A stretch of DNA of 64,000 nucleotides from Salinispora oceanensis (GTDB lineage: Bacteria > Actinomycetota > Actinomycetes > Mycobacteriales > Micromonosporaceae): the NCBI RefSeq assembly GCF_000383575.1, contig NZ_KB911579.1, positions 3,897,540 through 3,961,539 of the forward strand. Direction: 5' to 3'. Shown here in pieces: positions 39,168-46,794 of this stretch. The notes under the pieces are model-generated. The model was not told the origin of the DNA and made no database searches. It was given only the letters and a program-made list of their open reading frames with translations. A program made the translations under genes and the position numbers. Positions within the stretch are counted from its first letter, which is position 1; every line of letters begins with the position of its first letter.

Positions 39168-41158
39168 TGACCTCACGCCTGCCCATCGCGGTCGCGCCCG
39201 CCCACCACGAAACGGCCGCCTCCTACGTCACCAGGCTCGCCCACCTGCACGGCATCCCGTTTCCCGAACTCTGGCAACAGGTCAGCCGGCCCCGCGCCGC
39301 AAGCGGCGCCGCGCGGTTCATCGCCGCTGACCGGCTCGCCGCCGTCACCGGCATCCCCGAAACTCGCCTGGCCCGCGCCGTCATCGAGATCCGCCAACCC
39401 GAACCCGACTGGCAAGCCTTCCGCCACGAACCTCAAGCCGGATGCCCCCGCTGCACCGCCCGGCACCCCGGCGGCCCAGTCCGGCAACTGTTCCCACACC
39501 ACCGCTACGTCTGCACCCGGCACCGCATCTGGATCGGCCCGCCGGACATCATCGACCAGCCCTATCCCGCCCTCGACGAACTTCCCGAGGTCGTCGCCGC
39601 GCAACGCGTGCACCTGCGACTCCTGCGCCGCCTCGGACCGGCCGCCACCTACGACGCCGTCCTCACCAGCTTCCTCATCTGCGGCCACCGCTGGGACCAA
39701 GACGCCCACCACCCCGACGACGCCCGCCTCGACTGGGACGAACGCGCCGCCGAGCTCATCCCGCACGGCACCGAGGACACCACCTTCAGCACCTCCCGAC
39801 TGTTCGCCGCGACCTACCCCGAAGCCGTCAAGATCGCCGCGCTCGTCGGCTCTCTGCACTGGCGCCGCCTCGCCGCGAGCGACCCGCTCGGGCAACACCG
39901 CTTCGCCGCCGAGATCGGCCGCCGACTCGGCCAACCCGACTACCGGCCAAAAGTCGCCAAGGACCCGATCGCCCACTGGATCGACGACGACTGCTGGCGA
40001 CCACCCAGCCTGCCCCGAACCACCTACCGCACCCAACGCGGCTTCGGCGGCCACACCATCCCCAAGGCCAACCAGCACAGCATCGACCGGCACCGACGCA
40101 GCGCCCGCTGGTTCGCCCGCAACCGCCGCGGCGGACGCGGCATCCTCTACCACCGCCACGTCGGGCCCGTCCTCGCCCGCGACTGGTCACGCCGCATGGA
40201 ACTGTTCATCGGCACCGTCGCAGCCAGCGCCGAAGCAACCACCTTCCCCGACCCCGACACCCCGGCCACCAACGGCGGTGACACCACCGCGCCCGTCATC
40301 GCCGACTACAAGAGACCAACCGCAGTGCAGTCCGACTACCTCGATACCGCTGTCAACCCCGCACCCTGGCCGACCCGCGACTCGCCACCAGAACCACGCG
40401 GAGGACGACCGCTGCTTGGACACGAACGCAAGGTCTTCCTCATCGCACTGGGGCGCTCACCGCGGCGTCCAACCGCCGCATACGATCGCGACATGCAGCG
40501 GCTGGCGCTCTTCGATCTGGACAACACGCTCGTCAACCGCAGCGCGGCCTTCCGCGCATGGGCTCAGGAGTTCGTCACCACCCACTGCCTCGACGCCGCC
40601 GCGTTGACCTGGCTCCTGGAGACCGATGCCCGAACCTCCGGCACGAAAGGCCCCTTTTTCCACGCCGTCCGCGAGGCTTTTCGCCTCGATCAAACCGCCG
40701 ACGAGCTCTGGCAGCAATACCGCCAGCGCATGCCCGAACTGGTCACCTGCCGGCCGCAAGATCTTGAAGCGCTACGCCTGCTGCGGGCGGCCGGCTGGCG
40801 GATCGGGATCGTCACCAACGGCATGACCGACAACCAACACGGCAAGATCCACCGCGCTGGCCTCCACACGCTGGTCGACGGCTGGTGCATCTCCGACGAA
40901 GTAGGCATCCGCAAACCCGAACCGGCGATCTTCAGCATCATCGCGCAGCGCTGCGGCACATCCATAACACGCGGCGGATGGATGATCGGCGACGACCCGA
41001 TCCTCGACGTCGCCGGCGGACGCCGCGCCGGATTGGGCACCATCTGGCTGCAACGCGAGTCGACGTTGTGGCCGCAGGACCAACCAGCACCCGACAACAC
41101 CATCGCGACTGTTGTGGATGCCGTCGAAATCCTCCTTCACGCATCGCAACCGGCATGA
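39167..41158 (+). CDS. tniQ: TniQ target selector fused in frame to a HAD-family phosphatase
   Basis: One 663-codon frame. Residues 1-~440 are TniQ/TnsD-like: the start LPIAVAPAHHETAASYVTRLA is the TniQ signature and CPRC...CTRH forms a zinc finger at ~100-125. Residues 443-663 are a complete HAD hydrolase: LFDLDNTLVN (motif I), IVTNG (II), IRKPEPAIF (III) and GDDPILDVAGG (IV). No stop separates the two. Either a true fusion is made, or the HAD part is translated from ATG 40493 as cargo whose capture removed the tniQ stop. TniQ brings TnsC to the attachment site; the HAD part probably dephosphorylates a small metabolite. Confidence 0.75.
   Translation: MTSRLPIAVAPAHHETAASYVTRLAHLHGIPFPELWQQVSRPRAASGAARFIAADRLAAVTGIPETRLARAVIEIRQPEPDWQAFRHEPQAGCPRCTARHPGGPVRQLFPHHRYVCTRHRIWIGPPDIIDQPYPALDELPEVVAAQRVHLRLLRRLGPAATYDAVLTSFLICGHRWDQDAHHPDDARLDWDERAAELIPHGTEDTTFSTSRLFAATYPEAVKIAALVGSLHWRRLAASDPLGQHRFAAEIGRRLGQPDYRPKVAKDPIAHWIDDDCWRPPSLPRTTYRTQRGFGGHTIPKANQHSIDRHRRSARWFARNRRGGRGILYHRHVGPVLARDWSRRMELFIGTVAASAEATTFPDPDTPATNGGDTTAPVIADYKRPTAVQSDYLDTAVNPAPWPTRDSPPEPRGGRPLLGHERKVFLIALGRSPRRPTAAYDRDMQRLALFDLDNTLVNRSAAFRAWAQEFVTTHCLDAAALTWLLETDARTSGTKGPFFHAVREAFRLDQTADELWQQYRQRMPELVTCRPQDLEALRLLRAAGWRIGIVTNGMTDNQHGKIHRAGLHTLVDGWCISDEVGIRKPEPAIFSIIAQRCGTSITRGGWMIGDDPILDVAGGRRAGLGTIWLQRESTLWPQDQPAPDNTIATVVDAVEILLHASQPA
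40481..40495 (+). promoter_or_regulatory. Possible leaderless promoter and internal ATG for the HAD domain
   Basis: TACGAT, a good actinobacterial -10 element, lies 6 bases upstream of ATG 40493, which begins the HAD domain exactly. No ribosome-binding site precedes this ATG. That combination is typical of leaderless transcripts and would allow separate expression of HAD protein. Confidence 0.35.
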
Positions 41159-41226
41159 CCGGCCAACCCCTTTCCGATCACGACACATGCGGCGGACATC
41201 CGCCCCGCGGCAGCGAATATGCCCCG

Positions 41227-41769
41227 ATGTCACGGCCAACCATCAGGATCCGGCGAGTCACCGATTTGGACCAGTGCGTCCAAGTTCTTCAAGCGGTACA
41301 CGAAACCGATGCATACCCCCTGAACTGGCCAACAGACCCGCGCAACTGGCTCAACCCACCACGGCTGCTCCAAGCATGGATCGCCGAAGAGGCTCAGGGC
41401 CGCGTCAACGGTCACGTCGCGGTCCAACGCCCACACAGCGAAACGCCTGCCCGCCACGTCGAACTTTCCCGGCTCTTCGTCGCCCCGGCCGCCCGCCGCC
41501 GTTCGCTCGCCAGCGCACTCATCGACCACGTCCGGACCTGGGCCGCCGAGCATGGATACGACCTCACCCTGAACGTCACGGACGAACACCGCTCGGCGGC
41601 TGTCGCCTTCTACGAAGCCACCGGCTGGCGGCACACCCACACCACGGACGCCGACTGGACCACCCCCGACGGCAAGCCCGTCAAGCTGCGCCACTACATC
41701 CTCACCAGCAGAATGTCCGACACAGACGGAGCCCCACAAAGATTGCCGAGCACCAAAACCACAAAGTAG
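41227..41769 (+). CDS. GNAT-family N-acetyltransferase (E1 cargo)
   Basis: The 180-residue protein has the GNAT fold: RRVTDLDQCVQVLQAV at the start, ELSRLFVAPAARRRSLASAL with the acetyl-CoA pyrophosphate loop, and VAFYEATGWRHTHT at the end. The substrate is unknown; similar proteins acetylate amino groups of antibiotics, amino acids or ribosomal proteins. An ATG at 41155 overlapping the HAD stop in ATGA is an alternative start that would add 24 residues and couple translation. The last codons lie inside the right transposon end, and the 3' third is duplicated in element E5. Confidence 0.75.
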   Translation: MSRPTIRIRRVTDLDQCVQVLQAVHETDAYPLNWPTDPRNWLNPPRLLQAWIAEEAQGRVNGHVAVQRPHSETPARHVELSRLFVAPAARRRSLASALIDHVRTWAAEHGYDLTLNVTDEHRSAAVAFYEATGWRHTHTTDADWTTPDGKPVKLRHYILTSRMSDTDGAPQRLPSTKTTK

Positions 41770-41861
41770 CCCCGGACACTCTCGCCCGACACCGTCCAGA
41801 CCTACTTTGCGGGTCGCTGGTCGGCGCTTTGATCATCCACAGCCTGGAACTGGACGCGACA
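41759..41861 (-). repeat. Right end of E1
   Basis: It contains an inverted 19-bp site (CCACAAAGTAGCCCCGGAC, 41759-41777) and a direct site (GTCCAGACCTACTTTGCGG, 41794-41812), then 49 bases to the terminus GGACGCGACA. The same inverted-plus-direct layout recurs at the right ends of E2, E3, E5 and E6. GCATG follows at 41862-41866. Confidence 0.75.
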
Positions 41862-42010
41862 GCATGGTTGTCGTGTCCGCGTGAACCCTGCGAGTGTCCG
41901 GGAAAGTCTGCGAGTGATCTTGCGAGCCGTTCGGAACAGTTGCGAGTCACCCGTACGCGCCGAGTTTGGTCGCCGGGAAACGGCGTCGATGGAGAGCAGG
42001 ATGCCGTGGT

Positions 42011-42412
42011 GTGAGCGTCGATACTTCGATGGGCTCCAGGACGGTGGTGCCGGTGGCCCGGAACCGGGCGCGGATGGCGTCCGGGAGGCTGAACTGCCTT
42101 AACGTCCGGCTGGCGGACGAGGAGATGCGTGAAGTCTCTGCGGCGGCTCGCCGGGCGGGTTTGACTCCGACCGGGTACGCGGGGGAGGTAGCGGTCGCGG
42201 CGGCGCGGGCGGATGCCGAGGGCAGCGCCGTCGGAGCAACGCGGGCCGAGTTGGCACGGGTGCAGCGGGAGGTGTTCGCCGCTCGCGCTGCTCTGGTCAG
42301 CGCGGCGCGGCCGATCGCAGGCGGCTCCGAGGGGTCGCTGCGGGAGGCGGTCGAGCGTCTTGACGGGGTCGCTGAGCGGCTGCATGGCCTGCTGAAACAG
42401 GTCTCGGCGTGA
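42011..42412 (+). CDS. MobC-like protein of element E2
   Basis: The 133-residue protein is homologous to the MobC-like protein of E1 over its full length (NCLNVRLADEEMREVSAAAR, then GLTPTGYAGEVAVAAA). The GTG start aligns with that of E1. It remains intact although the relaxase gene next to it is broken, which suggests the protein has a role of its own, for instance binding the element's end. The stop overlaps the remnant relaxase start in GTGA. Confidence 0.68.
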   Translation: MSVDTSMGSRTVVPVARNRARMASGRLNCLNVRLADEEMREVSAAARRAGLTPTGYAGEVAVAAARADAEGSAVGATRAELARVQREVFAARAALVSAARPIAGGSEGSLREAVERLDGVAERLHGLLKQVSA

Positions 42413-42489
42413 TTCCGCGGGTGCGACCGCGCAGCGCGAGTGTCCGCGAGGTGTTGCGCTACTTGTTCGGATCCGGCGCCGACTGCTGA
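42409..42489 (+). pseudogene. Truncated relaxase start (26 codons)
   Basis: The frame begins GTG and encodes IPRVRPRSASVREVLRYLFG, nearly identical to the start of the E1 relaxase, then stops with TGA after GADC. The sequence following is unrelated cargo, so the relaxase was cut off by replacement of the interior of the element. Confidence 0.75.
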
Positions 42490-42532
42490 CCGAGCATCGG
42501 CGCCGGACGACCGGATCGCTACCTTCGTCGGC

Positions 42533-42907
42533 ATGCCGCTTCGTGATCAGCCAGCCCAAGAGCCCTTCGAGAGCAGAGACCTCGAACTCGGCGCAGCCCT
42601 TGGCGCATGGAGCGAGGCCCAGACGCTCTTTCAGCTTGAACTTCTCGGGCCGCTGGACGCTCCAGGCATGGATCCGACCTGGCTACTTCGTGTCGTGGGG
42701 CATGTCCTCCAAGCCGAGCTGGTTCTCTTTTACGGGCCGCACGTCGATGTCTCGGCGTTCCGATCCACCCGGCCCGAGGATGGTCTTTATGTCGGCGGTG
42801 AGACTGACATCACGCCCAGCAGGCTCACCGAGATGCTCGACGAGCTTGCCGTAGTGGAGGAAGGCGACGCGATGCCGAACTGGCTACGTCCCGCGCCGGA
42901 CTACTGA
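42533..42907 (+). CDS. Hypothetical protein, E2 cargo
   Basis: I do not recognise this 124-residue, strongly acidic soluble protein (ESRDLELGAALGAWSEAQTL; AELVLFYGPHVDVSAF; DELAVVEEGDAMPNW). There is no signal peptide or catalytic motif. It is 43 bases after the broken relaxase and 51 bases before another small gene. An acidic protein paired with an aromatic-rich one suggests an immunity-type or anti-stress cargo, but this is only speculation. Confidence 0.55.
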   Translation: MPLRDQPAQEPFESRDLELGAALGAWSEAQTLFQLELLGPLDAPGMDPTWLLRVVGHVLQAELVLFYGPHVDVSAFRSTRPEDGLYVGGETDITPSRLTEMLDELAVVEEGDAMPNWLRPAPDY

Positions 42908-42958
42908 CTCGCCTGGCGCCAGGCGGCACCCGGCGGGTCGCGATGGCAGAATGATCAT

Positions 42959-43471
42959 GTGTTTGACTTCGGCATCGCCGGCTACCGACCGTACTGGCTG
43001 CATGGCCTGAAGACGGTCAGTGCCGCCCACGGTCGTCGCCTTGCTGGTCTTGCCGGCCGAACCTTGCGCCACGTCTGGCTGGTCTGGGACCTCGGCGCCG
43101 ACGAATGGTTCGCCGACTGCCCTGTCCTGCTTGACTTTGGAAGTGAGCAGGTCGAGATTAACCATCAGAAGACCGACGACCTGTCGATCACCTTCAACAA
43201 CATCGGCCCGCATCAGCCCCTCACCTGGCCGACCTCCGACGACTTCCAACTTGCCTGGCGGCCGGAACCGATCGCGCAGCTCGAAGAACTCCGCGGACAA
43301 GAGCTGCGCCACGCCAGCCTTCTCGAATGGGCCGGCGGCACCATGGCCGACGGCAGCGTCGCCCTCGGTTTCGCTTTCCCAGCAGGACACCTGACGATCT
43401 ACAACGCGCTCGACGAGAACGGCTTCCTCTTCAGCGCACCAGGCCGGGACTGGCGCGAGCACGTCCTCTGA
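42959..43471 (+). CDS. Hypothetical protein, E2 cargo
   Basis: The 170-residue protein starts at GTG. It is rich in Trp and acidic residues (WLVWDLGADEWFADCPVLLD; ISFNNI-like strands; ELRHASLLEWAGGTMADGSV). The pattern of strands and hydrophobic turns suggests a mostly beta protein of the kind often seen as solitary immunity-like proteins. No family recognised. It is the last gene before the right end of E2. Confidence 0.55.
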   Translation: MFDFGIAGYRPYWLHGLKTVSAAHGRRLAGLAGRTLRHVWLVWDLGADEWFADCPVLLDFGSEQVEINHQKTDDLSITFNNIGPHQPLTWPTSDDFQLAWRPEPIAQLEELRGQELRHASLLEWAGGTMADGSVALGFAFPAGHLTIYNALDENGFLFSAPGRDWREHVL

Positions 43472-43783
43472 ACGGCGAGAAGGCCGAGTCAGGGGACCTA
43501 CCTTCGCGGTGCATGGTCGCCTCAGGTCAGATTTTCGCAAGATGGGCCCGGACGCTTCGGCACGATGTCGTCTGGACCTACCTTGCGAGTTGCTGGTCAG
43601 CGCCTCGGTCACCCGCAATCTTCCGGCGGACCCGACACATGGTGTCCAAGCAAACGTTGCGGAGTCCAGACCTACTTTGCGGAGGTCGTTGCGGTGTCCA
43701 GAGACAGGCTGCGGGGGTCGTTTCGGCATCCGAGGCGCAGCCCGCTCAGGCGTCGCCCATTACGGGCTGCCCTGGCATCGACC

Positions 43784-44026
43784 TCACTGACGGGTATCGA
43801 ACGCCTCAACCGCCCGCTGAATAGCTCGACCAAGGTCAGCACCATCGAGCCGAATCGGTCCGGCCTCGTCACCAACGCCCGAGATCACCACAGTGAATAT
43901 CGTCGGGTTGACGCCGTCGGTCCGCTCTCCGTCAACCTTGATCAGCATCGACGCGCCGATCGCCGCCACTGCGCTCAGCAACGAGTCCAGCTCCTCCAGC
44001 GCCAACTGAACTCCATCGAGATCCAC
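43784..44026 (-). CDS. Small hypothetical protein, E3 cargo
   Basis: This 80-residue protein begins with GTG. The N-terminal helix (LDGVQLALEELDSLLSAV) is followed by strands (MLIKVDGERTD, IFTVVISGV) and a C-terminal helix (LGRAIQRAVEAFDTR). This is a plausible small alpha/beta fold. No family is recognised. It is divergent from the next gene. Confidence 0.45.
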   Translation of the reverse strand: MDLDGVQLALEELDSLLSAVAAIGASMLIKVDGERTDGVNPTIFTVVISGVGDEAGPIRLDGADLGRAIQRAVEAFDTRQ

Positions 44027-44164
44027 GCCTGCTCGTCAGGCCGGCACAGACCCATGCCACTCATTCACCTGATCATCCAAGCACGCGATCACGACGCCTG
44101 GACCGATCACGAGCTCCGCCGGACAGCTTGATCAGCTTTTGCTGGCCCATGGAAGACTCGTCGG

Positions 44165-44578
44165 ATGTCCTCAACCGTTCCGCGCACCGTCAAGGCGATC
44201 GAAACCACCGAGCTACTACGCCTGGACGACGAGGCGCGGGCACGCGGTTTCAACCGTCACCACGAAGCCGGATGGTTGGCCACGAACGCGGCACCGTCAG
44301 CGATCCACTATCTGCACCCGGTGGTCGTTCACAAGGCCGGACGGCGGCCTGAGTTCACGCCTCACTGGCGTTGCGCCCTGCTCTTGAAACTTCATGGTGA
44401 TCAAGAAGTCTTTTCCCTGCTGGATGTCTGGCCACCGTCGTTCGAGCAGTTGCCGGAAACCCTGGACGCAGAAGCGAAGTCGGCTATCTCGCACCGGCTG
44501 CTGGAGGGGAACCTGCCAACCCAGGCGCAGTGGGTCGCCTCCCACCCGCCTCCGTCAGATCCGCTTGGGGTCCGCTAG
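44165..44578 (+). CDS. Hypothetical protein, E3 cargo
   Basis: The 137-residue soluble protein is of unknown family. Segments include LLRLDDEARARGFNRHHEAG, HYLHPVVVHKAGRRPEFTPHW and LEGNLPTQAQWV. Its last 24 bases overlap the 3' end of the convergent gene on the other strand. No membrane segment or catalytic motif seen. Confidence 0.5.
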   Translation: MSSTVPRTVKAIETTELLRLDDEARARGFNRHHEAGWLATNAAPSAIHYLHPVVVHKAGRRPEFTPHWRCALLLKLHGDQEVFSLLDVWPPSFEQLPETLDAEAKSAISHRLLEGNLPTQAQWVASHPPPSDPLGVR

Positions 44579-45040
44579 CAGAACCACCCGGTCGAGATCC
44601 GGTTTGAAGCCGAGCACCGGATGGTTTCGGTCACCCTCAGCGTCCAGGAATACCGCCTTGCCGAGCGCACGACCGATGGCGCACATGACCTCGCACAGCA
44701 CGTCCACGCCCTGCTGGCCTTGAAGCTCGCGGAGGTCAACATCGAAGTCGATCTCCTCGGAGGACATTGGCCAGAAGATCACCAGAACGGAAGGGATGGG
44801 CCAGACACGGAGATCAACGGTCTCCGCGTCAGCCGGCCGTGACAGCACCTCGGCCGCTGACGGCAGCGGCCCCGGAACGCCGCCTTCCAAGTACTCCCAT
44901 CGCCATCCGGTCGACCGGACCAGGTCGAACAAGATCTGCCAGTCCGCCACGGAGGCGCCCGGCACGGACAGGTCCGGCAGCGCACCCATCAGTTGGGGAT
45001 CGAAGAAGTTCTTGACCTCGTCCCAAACAAGATCCGACAT
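44555..45040 (-). CDS. Hypothetical protein, E3 cargo
   Basis: The ~161-residue acidic protein contains WDEVKNFFDPQLMGALPDLS, STGWRWEYLEGGVPGPLPSA, VLVIFWPMSSEEIDFDVDL and a C-terminal VLGFKPDLDRVVLLADPK. It resembles no family I can name, though the general character (acidic, aromatic, alpha/beta) is common among immunity-like proteins. I chose ATG 45040; ATG 45112 would add 24 residues rich in Gly and Pro. It converges with and overlaps the gene at 44165. Confidence 0.5.
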   Translation of the reverse strand: MSDLVWDEVKNFFDPQLMGALPDLSVPGASVADWQILFDLVRSTGWRWEYLEGGVPGPLPSAAEVLSRPADAETVDLRVWPIPSVLVIFWPMSSEEIDFDVDLRELQGQQGVDVLCEVMCAIGRALGKAVFLDAEGDRNHPVLGFKPDLDRVVLLADPKRI

Positions 45041-45346
45041 CCCATCAGGCTGCCTTCCAGCCCCCTCAAGCGCAGCCGGATTACCGGGCAGACCGTCCGG
45101 CACCGACTTCAACAGAGCAGCCGATCAAGCGCCTCCTTGCCGAAATCCGCAACTTATGTCTGGACAGAAGACGCCGGGCATGTCCAGACACAAGTTGCGT
45201 GCTGCTGCTCAGCGCCCCTGTGGTCCGCAGTCTTGAGTTGGACCGGACACATGTGTCCGGTCCGCTCGAAGTTGGCCAGTCCGCTTGAGCATGGCCAACG
45301 ACGTGGCCACGTCCGGCTGAAGGTGGCCAGCCGGTACGGTGCTGGG

Positions 45347-45745
45347 GTGCTGCGCGCGGTGCAGGGCCTGGGTGGTCCGCTGACGGCTGAGTTTGAGGTC
45401 GGCTTCGTCGGCGCCGAGGGAGCGGAGGCCCGCGCAAGGGCTGTGGGGACTGGTCGACCAGCGGGCCACCAAGACCAACGACATCGCCGGGCGGGCGGAC
45501 CCGCGCCTGGTTGCGGCGATCCGCGCGGAGCTGGACGCGCAGACGCATGCCTCGACCGGCACCCGAGAGCGGTTGATGCGCCGGGTCGTCGCCGCACTGA
45601 CCGCCGAACACGGTGAGGGCGCGGTGCCGGTTCCCGGTCGCAGCGCCTTCTACGAGCTGATCGCTGCGCTGTCGGTTGGTCGGCATTCGTTCGGCTCGGC
45701 GACCACGCGCCGGTCGCTGGCGAACCGGCCGGGCGCTCCGTTGGA
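45347..45745 (+). pseudogene. tnsA-tnsB remnant with internal deletion
   Basis: From GTG 45347 the frame encodes VLRAVQGLGGPLTAEFEVGF and VGAEG, matching the first ~30 residues of the E1 TnsA. Then, in another frame from ~45437, it encodes QGLWGLVDQRATKTNDIAGR through GRSAFYELIAALSVGRHSFG and ATTRRSLANRPG, matching TnsB residues ~145-245. About 1.1 kb between these points is missing relative to E1, and the TnsB catalytic domain is gone. The fragments are clearly related to E1 but diverged, so they come from another element. Confidence 0.78.
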
Positions 45746-45765
45746 CTGTCGGAGAACGCAGCGCC

Positions 45766-46794
45766 TCAGAGACCGGCCAAAATGACGGGGTTGGTGAGCG
45801 CCGCCATGTGCCCTCCGAGGTGGCGTAGCTCGACGCGGACGAACGCCGATTCTGCCTCGCTGGTGCGCCATTCCACGGCACCGGATCCGTCGCTCGGCAA
45901 GGATTCGCGGTGCACCGTGCCTCGATCGGTGTGGAAGCTGACGATGCCGGATGGCACGCCGCTTACGTCCACCCGTACTACAACCGGCTCGTCGCAGGTC
46001 TTCAGCCGCTGACCGATCCCGGCGCTACGATCACCAGCAGCGGCGGTGAGCGACAGCTCAATGGCGGCTGATTCGGCGATCCAGCTCCGGCCGGCCCGGA
46101 TGCCGGCGAGGACCGCCTCAGTGCTCAGCTCCTCGGCCAACACGACTGTGTGCGGTACACCGATCTGGCCCTCCAGATGCGCGTCGCTGTTGCCCAACGC
46201 TGGCCGCCATCGCCCACCTCGGATGTCGTCAGCCAGGCTGCGACCCCATTCGGCCAGTGCCGCCTCATTGTTAGCGTTCCAGGGCAGGTCCGAACTCCAC
46301 AGCCCGTTCCACACCTCTACCACGTCAAACCCGTGGAACGGGTACATGAAAACGCCAGAGGGATACGGCGCGTGCGGGTGGGCCGCTACGCACAGCCCAC
46401 CGGCTTGATGCACCTGGTCCACATGTCGGTCGATCGCATCGTCGCGAATGCCGTACCGCCAGTCGACCACCTGTCCCGGGTCGATGCCAAGCGCCAGCCA
46501 GTGCCCGGTCCAGGTGGTGACCTCCTGGCCGAGCATCACCAGCAGATCGTCACCGGCGAGTGGACCCCAGACGCCATGCGTGTCGGACGTGTTGTGCTCG
46601 GTGATGGCGATGAAGTCCAGTCTGGCCTTACGGGCACCGGCCGCGAGTTGCTCCGGCGTCAGCTCTCCACCATTCGAGCGCGCCGAATGCACATGGCAGT
46701 CACCTCGGTACCAGCCGCGCCCCCGACCGGTCACCCGCCCCGGTGGGAACCGCGACTGCGGAACCCGCTCCGCCATGTCGTCATCTGTAGTCAT
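45766..46794 (-). CDS. PHP-domain metal-dependent phosphoesterase (E4 cargo)
   Basis: The ~342-residue protein has the PHP metal motifs in order: DCHVHSARSNGGELTPEQLA, ITEHNT, a QEVTTW site, CVAAHPHAPYPSG and LGNSDAHLEG. The first two-thirds form the PHP/CehA-McbA-like hydrolase; the last ~90 residues are a beta-rich domain. Members hydrolyse phosphoesters or carbamates of small molecules with two or three metal ions. I took ATG 46794 (TTDDDMAERV), which begins shortly before the conserved domain; longer starts up to 46938 would run into the right end of E4. It is the only intact gene of this element. Confidence 0.72.
   Translation of the reverse strand: MTTDDDMAERVPQSRFPPGRVTGRGRGWYRGDCHVHSARSNGGELTPEQLAAGARKARLDFIAITEHNTSDTHGVWGPLAGDDLLVMLGQEVTTWTGHWLALGIDPGQVVDWRYGIRDDAIDRHVDQVHQAGGLCVAAHPHAPYPSGVFMYPFHGFDVVEVWNGLWSSDLPWNANNEAALAEWGRSLADDIRGGRWRPALGNSDAHLEGQIGVPHTVVLAEELSTEAVLAGIRAGRSWIAESAAIELSLTAAAGDRSAGIGQRLKTCDEPVVVRVDVSGVPSGIVSFHTDRGTVHRESLPSDGSGAVEWRTSEAESAFVRVELRHLGGHMAALTNPVILAGL

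Larger units (their letters stand above)
34258..41861 (+). mobile_element. E1: complete Tn7-like transposon with MobC/relaxase genes
   Basis: The 7604-bp element has terminal inverted repeats TGTCGCGTCC / GGACGCGACA and a perfect 5-bp duplication GCATG on both sides. Arrays of related 19-bp sites lie inside each end: three on the left, an inverted and a direct copy on the right. It encodes, in one coupled operon, MobC-like, mini-relaxase, TnsA, TnsB, TnsC and TniQ-HAD, then a GNAT acetyltransferase. The intact ends, intact genes and exact duplication suggest a recent, perhaps still active insertion. It is the leftmost of six elements. Confidence 0.88.
41868..43637 (+). mobile_element. E2: non-autonomous Tn7-like element
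   Basis: The 1770-bp element has left terminus TTGTCGTGTCC and right terminus GGACCCGACA. It is flanked on both sides by CATGG (41863-41867 and 43638-43642), a matching 5-bp duplication. Four sites ending TGCGAG lie in the left end. It holds a MobC-like gene, a truncated relaxase start and two small genes, but no tns genes. It should need a transposase in trans. The left ~130 bp are closely similar to the left end of E6. Confidence 0.75.
43643..45249 (+). mobile_element. E3: non-autonomous Tn7-like element
   Basis: The 1607-bp element has left terminus TGTCCAAGCAAACG with internal sites ending TTGCGG (one is GTCCAGACCTACTTTGCGG), and right terminus GGACCGGACA. Inside the right end, an inverted site CCGCAACTTATGTCTGGAC and a direct site GTCCAGACACAAGTTGCG repeat the E1 layout. 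It is flanked by CATGG on the left and CATGT on the right, so the duplication is imperfect. It carries three small genes and no transposition genes. Confidence 0.68.

Noticed and set aside
40493..41158. Separate HAD gene annotated as its own CDS
   Set aside because: The frame is continuous with tniQ and no ribosome-binding site precedes the ATG, so I list it as a domain with a possible internal start instead.
34258..41861. CRISPR-associated transposon (CAST)
   Set aside because: There are Tns genes but no cas gene, no CRISPR repeat and no Cas-like frame in or near the element.
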